A stretch of 40,382 nt of DNA from Gammaproteobacteria bacterium (GCA_030427555.1 JAUIBC010000004.1:1-40382), one strand, 5' to 3'; shown: positions 1-8,797, counted from the stretch's first letter. Numbers and translations: made by a program. Notes: a model not told the origin generated them from the letters alone.

Positions 1-180
1 ATCTTTTTGTTTTTATTGATATTTTTTCAATAAAACTGAAGATACTTCAGGCCAAGGCCCAACCTACAATGCATTGTCGTTTTAAAAGAACTGCACCCAT
101 ATATTTTCAATTAATAATTAGAGTTAATCGTCAATACACAATATAGATACTAGGTTTTTTAGGATAATATGGTCTACTTA

Positions 181-209
181 TTGCATAACATATCCATAAA
201 CAATAAAAT
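181..209 (+). promoter_or_regulatory. Probable sigma-70 promoter of ispB
   Basis: TTGCAT at 181-186 and TAAAAT at 204-209 are separated by 17 bases, close to the sigma-70 consensus, and lie 35 bases before the ispB start. The rest of bases 1-180 is AT-rich and shows no gene or clear structure. The ribosome binding site ahead of ispB is weak (GAG in CAGAGCC). Confidence 0.5.
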
Positions 210-244
210 ATGCGAGAATTTAATTTTTCTCAGAGCCAATTTAT

Positions 245-1213
245 ATGTCTATTCACCGCATTAAAGAGTTAGTAAAAGCTGATTTAACATCGGTGAATCA
301 TTTAATTTTAGACAAAATTAATGCTCAATCTGGTTTGATTGATGACCTAGGTAATCATTTAATTAAAAATGGCGGTAAACGTCTGCGCCCAATTATTGTT
401 ATACTCTCTAGTCTTGCTTGCAATTATAAAGGCCAAGATCATATAACGTTAGGAGCAATGATTGAATTTTTTCATACAGCGACTCTACTCCACGATGATG
501 TCATTGATGATTCTTTATTAAGGCGAGGTAAAGAAACTGCTAATAGTATTTGGGGTTCAAAGGCAAGCATTTTAGTTGGAGATTTTCTTTTTACGCTTTA
601 TATAGAGCTAATGCTTGAAGTTGGTAATATAAAAATTATGCGTCTGTTATCTAAAATATCCACCGATGTCACTCGTGGCGAGATAAAACAACTTTATAAT
701 AAACATAGATACAACATAACCTTAGATGAATATTTTGACGTTATACGTTCCAAAACATCTCTATTATTTGGCGCATCAGCAGCAATAGGAGCAATTATTA
801 GCGACTCTAGTCAGGAAGTGGAAAATTCCCTCTTTGATTTTGGAGTTAAGCTAGGTAATGCGTTTCAAATCATTGATGACATGTTAGATTATTGTTCTGA
901 TGCTGATACCATGGGTAAAAACGTTGGCGATGACCTTGCCGAGGGCAAGGCTACAATTCCTTTAATATATCTTTTAGAAAACGGTGATCAAGAGCAAGTG
1001 AGCCTTATAAAAAATAGCCTTAAATCTGGTGATATCACTAAGCTTCCAGAAATATTAAAAATGATAAACGATACCGACGCTTATGCTTATACAAAGAAAA
1101 TAGCCCAAAATGAAATAGACAAGGCTATAGCAACTATAGACATACTCCCTAATTCAGAATATAAAGATGCTTTAATCGACATAGCACTCTACGCAATACA
1201 TCGAGATCACTAG
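245..1213 (+). CDS. ispB: Octaprenyl diphosphate synthase (polyprenyl synthetase)
   Basis: Trans-prenyltransferase that condenses isopentenyl units onto farnesyl diphosphate to make the side chain of ubiquinone or menaquinone; a cytosolic enzyme. The first aspartate-rich motif (HDDVIDD) is at about residues 83-89 and the second (IIDDMLDY) near residue 210, followed by GKNVGDDLAEGKATIP, which is typical of the IspB branch. The length of 322 residues matches E. coli IspB (323). It is a single gene with its own promoter and converges on the leftward barrel gene with only 20 bases between the stop codons. The usual upstream neighbours rplU-rpmA are not in the window. Confidence 0.95.
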   Translation: MSIHRIKELVKADLTSVNHLILDKINAQSGLIDDLGNHLIKNGGKRLRPIIVILSSLACNYKGQDHITLGAMIEFFHTATLLHDDVIDDSLLRRGKETANSIWGSKASILVGDFLFTLYIELMLEVGNIKIMRLLSKISTDVTRGEIKQLYNKHRYNITLDEYFDVIRSKTSLLFGASAAIGAIISDSSQEVENSLFDFGVKLGNAFQIIDDMLDYCSDADTMGKNVGDDLAEGKATIPLIYLLENGDQEQVSLIKNSLKSGDITKLPEILKMINDTDAYAYTKKIAQNEIDKAIATIDILPNSEYKDALIDIALYAIHRDH

Positions 1214-1233
1214 ATTCTTTGTGTAACTCCTAA

Positions 1234-1902
1234 TTAACTGGCAATTGTATTAAACCTTAATGCCACTTTTCCATAAAACGAATATAAAAACGGAATAAAA
1301 TCATTGGCCGGACTTATTTCAGACTCTCCATATCCAGCGGTATAATTTGTCCCAATTTCAAACATCAAGTGACTATTCACATTTAAAGTGAAACCAACTG
1401 CAAAAGTTGGTGAGAACCTATATGCTGTATTTATTTCATCATTACGCCATACAGTAGCAATACCTGCTCCAGAATATAGACGAAAAGGGCTATCTGGAAT
1501 AACTAGCATTACCTTACCAATAATCGAACCGGTTTGACTGTGGCTTATAAGCTTTATCATACCATCATGCTCAAAAGCAAATAAACTATCGTCATCAAAA
1601 GTAATAACAGCTTCTGGAAAATTCATATAATTAGCTTCGATAGCAAAGTATGGCGTTACTTCATAGCCACCAAAAAATCCCCATACAGCGCCTCCTTCTC
1701 TGACTAAAATAGGAGTAGATATGCTCATGGCATCATTACGGTTCTCTTCCGCTGGGACTAAACCTCTCCAAGTAGTAGAGCTACTACCACCAACACCGCC
1801 AATATAATATTTATTTTTATAAAGTTCCGCAATTGGTGGCGTTTTTGCATACATTAATGTTGTATAAGTAATACATAAAATACAAAATAAAATTTTATTC
1901 AT
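1234..1902 (-). CDS. Outer-membrane beta-barrel family protein
   Basis: A 222-residue protein with an N-terminal signal peptide (hydrophobic to about residue 19, MYAK/TPP). Alternating short amphipathic stretches rich in glycine and aromatic residues follow (YYIGGVGG, AVWGFFGGYEV, AIEANYMNF, LYSGAGIA, FAVGFTLNV, MFEIGTNYTAGYG, YGKVALRF). This is the pattern of an eight-stranded OmpA/OmpW-type barrel. The near-terminal ALRF resembles the outer-membrane targeting strand, although five residues follow it. A surface or adhesion role is possible, but no specific family can be named. No strong ribosome binding site is visible. It is followed on the same strand by the cysteine-rich secreted protein gene upstream. 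Confidence 0.7.
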   Translation of the reverse strand: MNKILFCILCITYTTLMYAKTPPIAELYKNKYYIGGVGGSSSTTWRGLVPAEENRNDAMSISTPILVREGGAVWGFFGGYEVTPYFAIEANYMNFPEAVITFDDDSLFAFEHDGMIKLISHSQTGSIIGKVMLVIPDSPFRLYSGAGIATVWRNDEINTAYRFSPTFAVGFTLNVNSHLMFEIGTNYTAGYGESEISPANDFIPFLYSFYGKVALRFNTIAS

Positions 1903-1946
1903 ACGTCAAATTAAAGAACTCTATCATAAGTTAATTACTTTAAATA

Positions 1947-2300
1947 CTAAACACAAGCCTGTCCAGTACCACTACAAGATGTCGAATTAGACGTAAGTCC
2001 GCCTGATAGAAAACAATTCCAATCATCAATACATTCCTGAGCTGTAGTATCATGCTGGTACTCACATGCTCTTTGTAAAGAACCAAAAGTATCTATCATC
2101 CTCTTATATAATAATTGATAGTTAGTACACATCCTTCGTGGAAACCCGGAAGAGATACAATGACACTCAGCCGCTGTCTTAAAAGAATTACAAAATCCAG
2201 GGGAAGTAACCGAGGAAGCTTGTGGACATGAAGGTGAAGCGAATACATGTGAAGTTAAAAAAAATAGCAGAATTAATATTAATTTATTTTTATTATTCAT
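1947..2300 (-). CDS. Small secreted cysteine-rich protein, function unknown
   Basis: The chosen start gives MNNKNK followed by a strongly hydrophobic stretch ending at VFA/SPS, a good Sec signal peptide. An ATG four codons upstream (2312) is the alternative and adds MAFF; neither has a clear ribosome binding site. The mature protein of about 95 residues contains ten cysteines, including ECHC and CIDDWNC, enough for five disulfides, so it should fold in the periplasm or outside the cell. No catalytic motif is seen. Small cysteine-rich exported proteins of this kind are common in Legionella-like bacteria, but the family is not recognised here. Confidence 0.65.
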   Translation of the reverse strand: MNNKNKLILILLFFLTSHVFASPSCPQASSVTSPGFCNSFKTAAECHCISSGFPRRMCTNYQLLYKRMIDTFGSLQRACEYQHDTTAQECIDDWNCFLSGGLTSNSTSCSGTGQACV

Positions 2301-2575
2301 AAAAAAAGCCATAAAAGTTATGCAAGTAATTACATTATTATATTTCTAGTAATCACACAAGTGTATTTGCTCAAGTAAAATAAAAATAGATAACTTATAG
2401 TAGTTAAAATCAAAAATAATATCCCTCTTCCCAAAATGTCTGCATCACTCAAATTACGTAGATTAATAACACCGAACCGCGTTATAAATAATAACATATG
2501 AAGATTCTATCGACATAGTAGCGATTTGCCAACACAATATAATTTGGAAAGAGAGCTATAAATACTTCCTAGAAA

Positions 2576-2872
2576 TTATTCTTCGGTTAAACGAAAATAT
2601 TTGGTACCAAAATAACGCTGAAGTTTTTTGCGAATTGTACCACGGCTAATGCCAAGCATTTTTGCAGCTTGTAATTGATTGCCACGACGTTTTTCCATAA
2701 CCGCTTGTAATAAAGGGGGCTCGACTTCAGATAAAATCATATCGTATAAGTCTGTAATTGATTTACTTTTATTTTCAGCTAAAAAACGAGTAACTAAACC
2801 ATACACTAAATCTTGTAAGCCTTGTTCTTGTGTTGAGCTTTCAATTAATTTTTCAACTTTGGTAACGCTCAT
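2576..2872 (-). CDS. fis: DNA-binding protein Fis
   Basis: Nucleoid-associated factor for inversion stimulation, which bends DNA and controls growth-phase genes. Starting at the ATG at 2872 the protein is 98 residues, exactly the E. coli Fis length, and an AAGGAA ribosome binding site lies at 2880-2885; the longer open frame from 2908 is not used. The C-terminal helix-turn-helix is plain: NQLQAAKMLGISRGTIRKKL. The N-terminal half carries the dimer helices (DLVYGLVTRFLAE). The usual gammaproteobacterial partner dusB is absent, so this fis is monocistronic. Its promoter overlaps a 9-bp inverted repeat and a degenerate Fis site, which suggests autoregulation. Confidence 0.95.
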   Translation of the reverse strand: MSVTKVEKLIESSTQEQGLQDLVYGLVTRFLAENKSKSITDLYDMILSEVEPPLLQAVMEKRRGNQLQAAKMLGISRGTIRKKLQRYFGTKYFRLTEE

Positions 2873-2910
2873 AATAAATTTCCTTATTCTATTAACTAAT
2901 AAATCCAAGC

Positions 2911-2953
2911 GAATACAATATAAGCATTGTATTCAAGATTTATTGTACCTCAA
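2911..2953 (-). promoter_or_regulatory. fis promoter with overlapping palindrome / possible Fis site
   Basis: Read leftward, TTGAGG (2948-2953) and TACAAT (2926-2931) are spaced by 16 bases. A perfect 9-bp inverted repeat (GAATACAAT, 6-base gap, ATTGTATTC) at 2911-2934 covers the -10 box and start region. Bases 2911-2925 fit the degenerate Fis consensus GNNYRNNWNNYRNNC at every fixed position. Autorepression is inferred. Confidence 0.5.
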
Positions 2954-3020
2954 GGAAAATTGATTAGCTATACCTAAAATAGATTATTTTGGTTTTTTTT
3001 AACGCGAACTTAAGAGTAAG

Positions 3021-3416
3021 TTAGCATTTATAGGCCGGAAAAGCCGCGTCATTGCTTAATTTTGTATCTATATCTAAGTGATTTGATGCTAAAAATTTTT
3101 CTACTGTGATTTTATTATTCTGAATAGTAAACTTACTTGGATGAATATAATAAACTAGTTCTCCATCTTTTCTCTCATAAGCAATACAACTAATTGATTC
3201 ATTAATTTTAATTTCTACCAAATGATTACCTGACCAACTTCTCATTTCATCAGCTTCCTGTTGAGATAAATTTTTAAGAGATTTTAAAGAGTAAACAGCT
3301 TTAGAACCTAGTAATAAATTACCGTAAATTGTACAACACCAAAGTTTTGTTCCACTTGATATCTTTACAACCTTAGAAGAAATCCCTTTTTGTTTAAACA
3401 ATTTTTCTTGATCCAA
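3021..3416 (-). CDS. Conserved-looking protein of unknown function, non-ATG start
   Basis: A 131-residue soluble protein beginning with TTG at 3416; no domain is recognised. It has a basic N-terminal stretch (LFKQKGISSKVVKISSG), a central acidic helix (SQQEADEMRSW) and beta-rich halves. No signal peptide or membrane segment is visible. The reading frame stays open upstream for a further 56 codons to stops at 3585-3590, but that extension contains no ATG, GTG or TTG. Either translation starts at TTG with a poor ribosome binding site, or the 5' end of a longer gene has been lost. Treat the start as uncertain. Confidence 0.5.
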   Translation of the reverse strand: MDQEKLFKQKGISSKVVKISSGTKLWCCTIYGNLLLGSKAVYSLKSLKNLSQQEADEMRSWSGNHLVEIKINESISCIAYERKDGELVYYIHPSKFTIQNNKITVEKFLASNHLDIDTKLSNDAAFPAYKC

Positions 3417-3636
3417 TAAATATCCACTGGTATGTGGTACGTGTATTGTATCACTGGGAAAAGCGCCCTTCTCATCATTTATCCAAGTGAAAAACGTTTG
3501 TCTAAGTTTAGGATATATTCGGCTTATTTTCGGGTAATTCGGTCTTTTAGATAACGTTTTTGTATTATTAAAGTAATTTATGAGCTATTATAAAACAATT
3601 AAATGTCTTTGTAAATAAGTTAGAACAGCGATTTAC

Positions 3637-3678
3637 TAGAAGCTGTTTTCACCAAACTCCATGATGAAACAGCTTCTA
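3637..3678 (-). terminator. Hairpin downstream of htpG
   Basis: A 12-bp perfect inverted repeat (TAGAAGCTGTTT / AAACAGCTTCTA) lies 14 bases past the htpG stop with an 18-base loop that can pair further. There is no U-tract, so it may be a 3' stabilising hairpin or a factor-dependent terminator rather than a classic intrinsic one. Confidence 0.4.
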
Positions 3679-3691
3679 AGATATAGCATGA

Positions 3692-5578
3692 CTAACTAAC
3701 TAATAACTCATTTACTCGACGCACAAAGTCAGCAGGATTATCTAATTGTCCGCCTTCTGCAATAACAGCTTGCTCAAATAATACAATCGTATATTGCTCA
3801 AACTTTACATCATCTTCAATCGAGTGCAATCTCTTTATTAACTCATGATCAGGGTTAATTTCAAAAATTGGCTTAGACTCAGGTAAACTTTGGCCTGCTG
3901 ATTGTAAAATCCTCTGCATTTCAAAGCCCATATCATTCTCATCAGCAACTATACAAGCTGGAGAATCAGTCAAACGGTTAGTTAAGTGAACATCTTTAAC
4001 TCTATTCTCTAGAATAGACTTAATTTGCTTTAACATTGGCTCTAAAGATTTTTCTTGCTCTTTAACTTCAGTTTCATCCACATCAAGATCAACTTTACCT
4101 TTAGATATAGATTGTAGCTTCTTACCTTCGTATTCTCCTAAATGGTTAGTTAACCACTCATCAATACGATCGCTTAACAATAATACTTCTATTCCCTTCT
4201 TTTTAAATATTTCAAGATGAGGGCTGTTTTTAGCAGCATTATGGCTTGATGCTGTAATATAGTAAATTTTATCCTGCTTATCCTGCATACGTGAAACATA
4301 ATCATCCAAAGATACAGATTGCTCTTCAGAGTCACTTGCTGTAGTTGCAAAACGTAATAGCTTGGCGATAGATTCACGATTAGCAAAATCTTCGACTGGC
4401 CCTTCTTTTAAAACTAAACCAAACTCTTTCCAAAACTTTTTATAATTTTCAGGATCATTGGCACTCATCTTATCAAGCATACTTAATACCCGTTTAACGC
4501 AAGCTGAACGGATATTATCAACCTTTTTATTATCTTGGAGTAATTCTCTTGAGACATTCAAAGGCAAATCACTTGCATCAACAATACCTTTAACAAAACG
4601 CAAATAATTAGGTAAAAACTGTGCGGCATCATCCATTATGAATACGCGTTTTACATATAACTTTAAACCATGTTTTACTTCTTGATTCCATAAATCATAT
4701 GGAGCATGACTAGGAATATATAAAAGACTGATATATTCATGTTTTCCTTCTACATGGTTATGTGCCCAACACAAAGGATCTTGGTAATCTTTAGAAATAT
4801 GCTTATATAAATCTTTATATTGCTCATCAGTTATTTCTGATTTTTGCAAAGTCCAAAGAGCATTTGCTTTATTTACTGTTTCAAATTTAGGCTCTTTTGA
4901 TTTTTCTTTATCTTCTTCATTCTCACTTGGCTCAGGCAACCCTTTCATATCAATTGGCCAAGCAATATGATCCGAATATTTAGTAATAATGCTGCGAATT
5001 CTCCAATCACTTAAAAATTCTTCTGCATCTGATTTAATATGTAAAGTTATTTCCGTACCACGAGTAGGTTTTTTATGAGATTTAATACTAAAATCACCTT
5101 CACCAGCAGACTCCCAAACGATACCATCTTCCGCAGGGTGTCCAGCTTTTCTACTTTTTAAGGTTACTTTATCTGCAACAATAAATGCCGAATAAAAACC
5201 AACCCCAAACTGACCAATTAAATTAGAATCTTTAACATCATCATTTGATAACTTACTAAAGAATTCTTCTGTTCCAGATTTAGCGATAGTTCCAAGGTTT
5301 TCAACCGCTTCATCCCAAGTTAACCCTATACCGTTATCAATTATTTTAAGAGTTTTAGATTTCTCATCAAAATCGATCACAATACGCAAATCAGAATCAT
5401 TTTCATATAAATTTGCATCTGATAAAGCTAAAAATCGCAACTTATCTAATGCATCTGAAGCATTTGAAATTAACTCTCTTAAAAATATTTCTTTATTACT
5501 ATAAAGAGAATGCACAACCAAATGTAACATTTTCTTAACTTCAGCTTGAAAACCCATTGTCTGCTGTTTTCTTGTCAT
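3692..5578 (-). CDS. htpG: Molecular chaperone HtpG (Hsp90)
   Basis: Cytosolic ATP-dependent Hsp90 chaperone, 628 residues against 624 in E. coli. The GHKL ATPase domain is at the N terminus: [15 protein letters not shown] carries the catalytic Glu and the Mg-binding Asn, then [11 protein letters not shown] and [13 protein letters not shown] (ATP lid). The middle domain follows with [12 protein letters not shown] and the conserved [11 protein letters not shown], and then the C-terminal dimerisation domain. A highly charged linker ([15 protein letters not shown]) sits at about residue 220. The ribosome binding site AGGAG is seven bases before the ATG. A TATAAT -10 box lies at 5611-5616 on the leftward strand; no sigma-32 heat-shock promoter could be recognised. 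Confidence 0.97.
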   Translation of the reverse strand: MTRKQQTMGFQAEVKKMLHLVVHSLYSNKEIFLRELISNASDALDKLRFLALSDANLYENDSDLRIVIDFDEKSKTLKIIDNGIGLTWDEAVENLGTIAKSGTEEFFSKLSNDDVKDSNLIGQFGVGFYSAFIVADKVTLKSRKAGHPAEDGIVWESAGEGDFSIKSHKKPTRGTEITLHIKSDAEEFLSDWRIRSIITKYSDHIAWPIDMKGLPEPSENEEDKEKSKEPKFETVNKANALWTLQKSEITDEQYKDLYKHISKDYQDPLCWAHNHVEGKHEYISLLYIPSHAPYDLWNQEVKHGLKLYVKRVFIMDDAAQFLPNYLRFVKGIVDASDLPLNVSRELLQDNKKVDNIRSACVKRVLSMLDKMSANDPENYKKFWKEFGLVLKEGPVEDFANRESIAKLLRFATTASDSEEQSVSLDDYVSRMQDKQDKIYYITASSHNAAKNSPHLEIFKKKGIEVLLLSDRIDEWLTNHLGEYEGKKLQSISKGKVDLDVDETEVKEQEKSLEPMLKQIKSILENRVKDVHLTNRLTDSPACIVADENDMGFEMQRILQSAGQSLPESKPIFEINPDHELIKRLHSIEDDVKFEQYTIVLFEQAVIAEGGQLDNPADFVRRVNELLVS

Positions 5579-5651
5579 AAATAATCTCCTACTTAATGAA
5601 ATCTAACACGATTATAAAGCCATAATTCGCACAATACTTATCTGACAATCG

Positions 5652-5790
5652 ATGGCATTCGGTTAAGAAAAGTGATAACTGGTTATTTCGTCTTTGCGAG
5701 CCTTGGCAAAGCAATCTAGTGTCCTTAAATGTCACTAGATTGCTTCACTTTGTTCGCAACGACAACAGTTTTTGCTTAACCGAATGCCAT
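5652..5790. repeat. Nested palindromic mini-element (MITE/RPE-like)
   Basis: A 139-base structure in the htpG-lpd gap. The outer arms are a perfect 16-bp inverted repeat (ATGGCATTCGGTTAAG at 5652-5667, complement at 5775-5790). Inside is a second palindrome at about 5690-5763 with ends GTC-TTGCGA / TCGCAACGAC and a perfect 13-bp stem AAGCAATCTAGTG / CACTAGATTGCTT (5709-5721, 5733-5745). The inner part resembles the widespread GTCNTTGCGA...AAGCAATC palindromic repeats known from Rickettsia and other bacteria. There is no open frame inside; it is non-autonomous if mobile. Confidence 0.7.
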
Positions 5791-5924
5791 TATCTAATAA
5801 TCCATTAATAACACGGACTTATGTATAAATGTATATTGGGATAAGAATAGAAAATTTCAAGCTTCATTAGACAAAGTTATCTTTAATTTATAATTTTTAA
5901 AGATGTCTTTACGAGAAACCAGAT

Positions 5925-5960
5925 TAGCGGCCGCAAAAAATAAACATTTTGCGGCCGCTA
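5925..5960. repeat. GC-rich perfect palindrome after lpd
   Basis: A 14-bp perfect inverted repeat (TAGCGGCCGCAAAA, 8-base loop, TTTTGCGGCCGCTA) lies 39 bases past the lpd stop. Each arm contains the 8-base self-palindrome GCGGCCGC, striking in this AT-rich DNA. It probably helps end the aceE-aceF-lpd transcript, but no U-tract follows on the leftward strand. The stretch 5791-5924 between this and the mini-element holds nothing recognisable. Confidence 0.6.
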
Positions 5961-5999
5961 CTAAGACTATAAAGATGGATTCTTATTATAAAAACCCAA

Positions 6000-7400
6000 T
6001 TACATATCAGTAATAGTACCTTCAAATACTTCTGATGCTAAACCAACAGACTCTGATAAAGTAGGATGTGGATGAATAGTAAGTGCTATATCTTCAACAT
6101 CGCAACCCATTTCAATTGCAAGACTTGCTTCCGCAATTAACTCACCAGCATTAATTCCAACAATACCTGCACCTAAAATTCTCTTTGTATCTGGGCAAAA
6201 CAAGAGTTTAGTCATCCCTTCTTCACGCCCCATACTCAATGCACGTCCACTAGCCATCCAAGGGAATACAGCTTTTTCATATTTGATACCTTGCTGTTTT
6301 GCATCTTTCTCTGTTAAGCCAGTCCAGGCAATTTCTGGATCTGTATAAGCAACGCTTGGGATACACTGCGGATCAAAATAATGTTTTAACCCAGATATAA
6401 CTTCCGCAGCAACTTTTCCTTCAGGTATTGCTTTATGTGCAAGCATAGGTTGTCCAACTACATCACCTATAGCGAAAATATTTGCAACGTTTGTACGCAT
6501 TTGCTTATCAACTTTAATAAAGCCACGCTCATCAACGTTAACCCCTGCTTTTTCTGCAGATATTTGTTTACCATTAGGTGAACGACCAACAGCAACTAAT
6601 ACTTGCTGATAACAAATTGGCTTATCTGTCGCATGTTCACCTTCCATAGAAACATAAATACCATCTTTTTTAGCATCAACAGCTACGACTTTAGTCTTTA
6701 ATTTAAAAGTAACGCCTTTGTTTGTCATGCGCTTTTGTAATACTTTAACTAAATCTGCATCTGCTCCTGGAATTAATTGATCCATAAACTCAACAACAGT
6801 CACATTTACCCCAAGTGCTGAATATACTGTTGCCATTTCTAAACCTATAATTCCACCACCTAAAACTAACAAATCACCTTTAATATCTGCTAATTCTAAA
6901 GCTCCAGTTGAGCTGAAAATACGCTTATCTTCTGGAATAAAAGGTAAATTAATAGATGAACTACCAACGGCTATAATTGCATGCTCAAATTCTATCTCTA
7001 CTTCTTCACTACCGCCTGTAACGACTACTTGGTTAGAATTTTTAAAACTTGCACGCCCAACAATAACTTCTACTTTACGGCGCTTTGCTAAAAGTTTTAA
7101 ACCGCCAGTTAATTTTTTAATTACATTATTTTTCCAAGCAACTAACTTACTAGCCTCAATTTTTGGTGTGCCAAAACTAATACCGTGATCTTTCACTTCA
7201 TTAGCTTCATCTAAAATTTTTGCCATATGCAATAAAGCCTTAGAAGGAATGCAACCAACGTTCAGACAAACTCCCCCTAACTCGCTATACTCATTCACTA
7301 ATACAACATCCAAACCCAAATCCGCCGCACGAAAAGCCGCAGAATAGCCACCAGGACCTGCCCCTAAAACTACTGTATTAGTTTTAACTTTTTTTACCAT
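6000..7400 (-). CDS. lpd: Dihydrolipoyl dehydrogenase (E3)
   Basis: Flavoprotein that reoxidises dihydrolipoate on pyruvate dehydrogenase (and usually other 2-oxoacid complexes) with NAD+. The FAD site is at the N terminus (VVLGAGPGGYSAAFRAA), the redox-active disulfide is in GGVCLNVGCIPSKALL, the NAD site is GGGIIGLEMATVYSALG and the second FAD motif is IFAIGDVVG. The catalytic His-Glu pair is near the C terminus in IHPHPTLSE. At 466 residues it lacks the fused N-terminal lipoyl domain found in some E3 proteins. It is the last gene of the aceE-aceF-lpd operon, 23 bases after aceF, with a GAGG ribosome binding site. Confidence 0.97.
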   Translation of the reverse strand: MVKKVKTNTVVLGAGPGGYSAAFRAADLGLDVVLVNEYSELGGVCLNVGCIPSKALLHMAKILDEANEVKDHGISFGTPKIEASKLVAWKNNVIKKLTGGLKLLAKRRKVEVIVGRASFKNSNQVVVTGGSEEVEIEFEHAIIAVGSSSINLPFIPEDKRIFSSTGALELADIKGDLLVLGGGIIGLEMATVYSALGVNVTVVEFMDQLIPGADADLVKVLQKRMTNKGVTFKLKTKVVAVDAKKDGIYVSMEGEHATDKPICYQQVLVAVGRSPNGKQISAEKAGVNVDERGFIKVDKQMRTNVANIFAIGDVVGQPMLAHKAIPEGKVAAEVISGLKHYFDPQCIPSVAYTDPEIAWTGLTEKDAKQQGIKYEKAVFPWMASGRALSMGREEGMTKLLFCPDTKRILGAGIVGINAGELIAEASLAIEMGCDVEDIALTIHPHPTLSESVGLASEVFEGTITDM

Positions 7401-7423
7401 AATAAAGCCTCAAATAATTAAAA

Positions 7424-8707
7424 TTATAATAAAACACGCCGTATATCAGCTAAAGTATCACCAACAAATTTAGTAAATCTTGCTGCTTCAGCCCCATCAA
7501 TTACACGATGATCATAAGATAAAGATAAAGGTAACATTAGTCTTGGAACAAAATTTCCATTTTCAAAAACAGGCTCTATGCTTGATTTTGATAGACCAAG
7601 TATCGCAACTTCAGGACTATTAACAATAGGCGTAAATGCAGTTCCGCCAATGCCGCCTAAACTTGATATTGTAAAAGTTCCACCAGACATATCAGCCGGA
7701 GATAGACCTTTATCCCGCGCTTTTTGACTTAGGCGCGACATTTCAATTGCTATTTCAGAAACAGATAATTTATCAACACCCTTAATAACAGGCACCACCA
7801 AACCATTTGGAGTTTCAACAGCAATACCTATATTAAAATAATTTTTATAAATAATATTTTCACATTTTGCATCAAGTGAACTATTAAATTGTGGAAATTC
7901 AGCTAATGCACGGCTCACTACTTTGCATACAAAAGCTAAAATTGTAAGTTTATAGCCTTTATCTTTAGCCTTAGATAATTCATTTTTACGAAAAGCTTCA
8001 AGCTCAGTTATATCAGCCTTATCAAAGTGTGTAACATGAGGAATAGTATTCCACGAATAAAATACTCCAGCACCTGTTAGCTTTTTAATCTTATTAAGAG
8101 CTTTCTTTTCGACCTCACCAAATTTAGTAAAATCAATATCCTTTGCCTGCATAACACTCGGACTAAAACCAGAAGAACCATTAGCTAGTCTTTGCTTAAC
8201 ATAAGCTTCTATATCTTCTTTACTAACACGAGATTTTCTCCCAGTACCACTAACATCTGCAAGACTAACTCCTAATGTATAAGCAAGACGTCTTGCTCCA
8301 GGACCAGCTAAAATTGTCTCATCATTATTTAAAACTTCTTGTACAGGTTCAACTCTTGGGGCAGGTGAAGATGGCTCTGTTTTTGTTATTTCTTGCGTGG
8401 AAATATCTTTTTTAGATTCAAGCTCAGGTTCAGATTTAACTTCAGCAACAGGCTTTGCCTCGGTTGAATCCGAGGTACAAGTTAAAAGTAAATCACCTTC
8501 AGCAACCTTATCTCCAAGCTTAACTTTAATTTCAGAAACAGTTCCAGCAATAGGAGATGGTATTTCCATAGTAGCTTTATCTGATTCAAGGGTAATCAAA
8601 GGGGTATCTATATCAATTTTATCGCCAGGCTTTACCAAAAGCTCGATTACATCAACACCCGATGCACCGCCTATATCTGGAACAAGAACATTTTCAATAA
8701 CACTCAT
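7424..8707 (-). CDS. aceF: Pyruvate dehydrogenase E2, dihydrolipoyl acetyltransferase
   Basis: Core of the pyruvate dehydrogenase complex; transfers acetyl groups from lipoyl-lysine to CoA. A single N-terminal lipoyl domain has its target lysine at about residue 44 (ESDKATMEIP), then a Pro/Glu-rich linker (about 80-130), the E1/E3-binding domain (GARRLAYTLGV...GTGRKSRVSKEDI, about 136-170) and the catalytic domain with His400 and Asp404 in DHRVIDG. The length of 427 residues reflects one lipoyl domain, against three in E. coli AceF (630 residues). The lipoyl group would be supplied by the octanoyl pathway that starts with lipB at 26632. Confidence 0.96.
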   Translation of the reverse strand: MSVIENVLVPDIGGASGVDVIELLVKPGDKIDIDTPLITLESDKATMEIPSPIAGTVSEIKVKLGDKVAEGDLLLTCTSDSTEAKPVAEVKSEPELESKKDISTQEITKTEPSSPAPRVEPVQEVLNNDETILAGPGARRLAYTLGVSLADVSGTGRKSRVSKEDIEAYVKQRLANGSSGFSPSVMQAKDIDFTKFGEVEKKALNKIKKLTGAGVFYSWNTIPHVTHFDKADITELEAFRKNELSKAKDKGYKLTILAFVCKVVSRALAEFPQFNSSLDAKCENIIYKNYFNIGIAVETPNGLVVPVIKGVDKLSVSEIAIEMSRLSQKARDKGLSPADMSGGTFTISSLGGIGGTAFTPIVNSPEVAILGLSKSSIEPVFENGNFVPRLMLPLSLSYDHRVIDGAEAARFTKFVGDTLADIRRVLL

Positions 8708-8741
8708 ATGCCTCTCTCTAACTAGTTAATTAATCAGAAAC

Positions 8742-8790
8742 TACGAAAGATCTATTAGCTAAAGCTTTAAAATGTTTAAGATCTTTCGTA
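8742..8790 (-). promoter_or_regulatory. Intra-operon hairpin between aceE and aceF
   Basis: A perfect 12-bp inverted repeat (TACGAAAGATCT / AGATCTTTCGTA, arms 8742-8753 and 8779-8790) occupies most of the 90-base aceE-aceF spacer. No U-tract follows, so RNA processing or mRNA stabilisation setting E1:E2 ratios is more likely than termination. The role is inferred. Confidence 0.45.
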
Positions 8791-8797
8791 AATCCTA

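Noticed and set aside
2679-2963. A 94-codon rightward open frame opposite fis
   Set aside because: Covers the fis gene and its promoter in antisense; composition is not protein-like.
5581-5680. Heat-shock (sigma-32) promoter ahead of htpG
   Set aside because: No CTTGAAA/CCCCAT-like pair was found; only a TATAAT-like box at 5611-5616 is visible.
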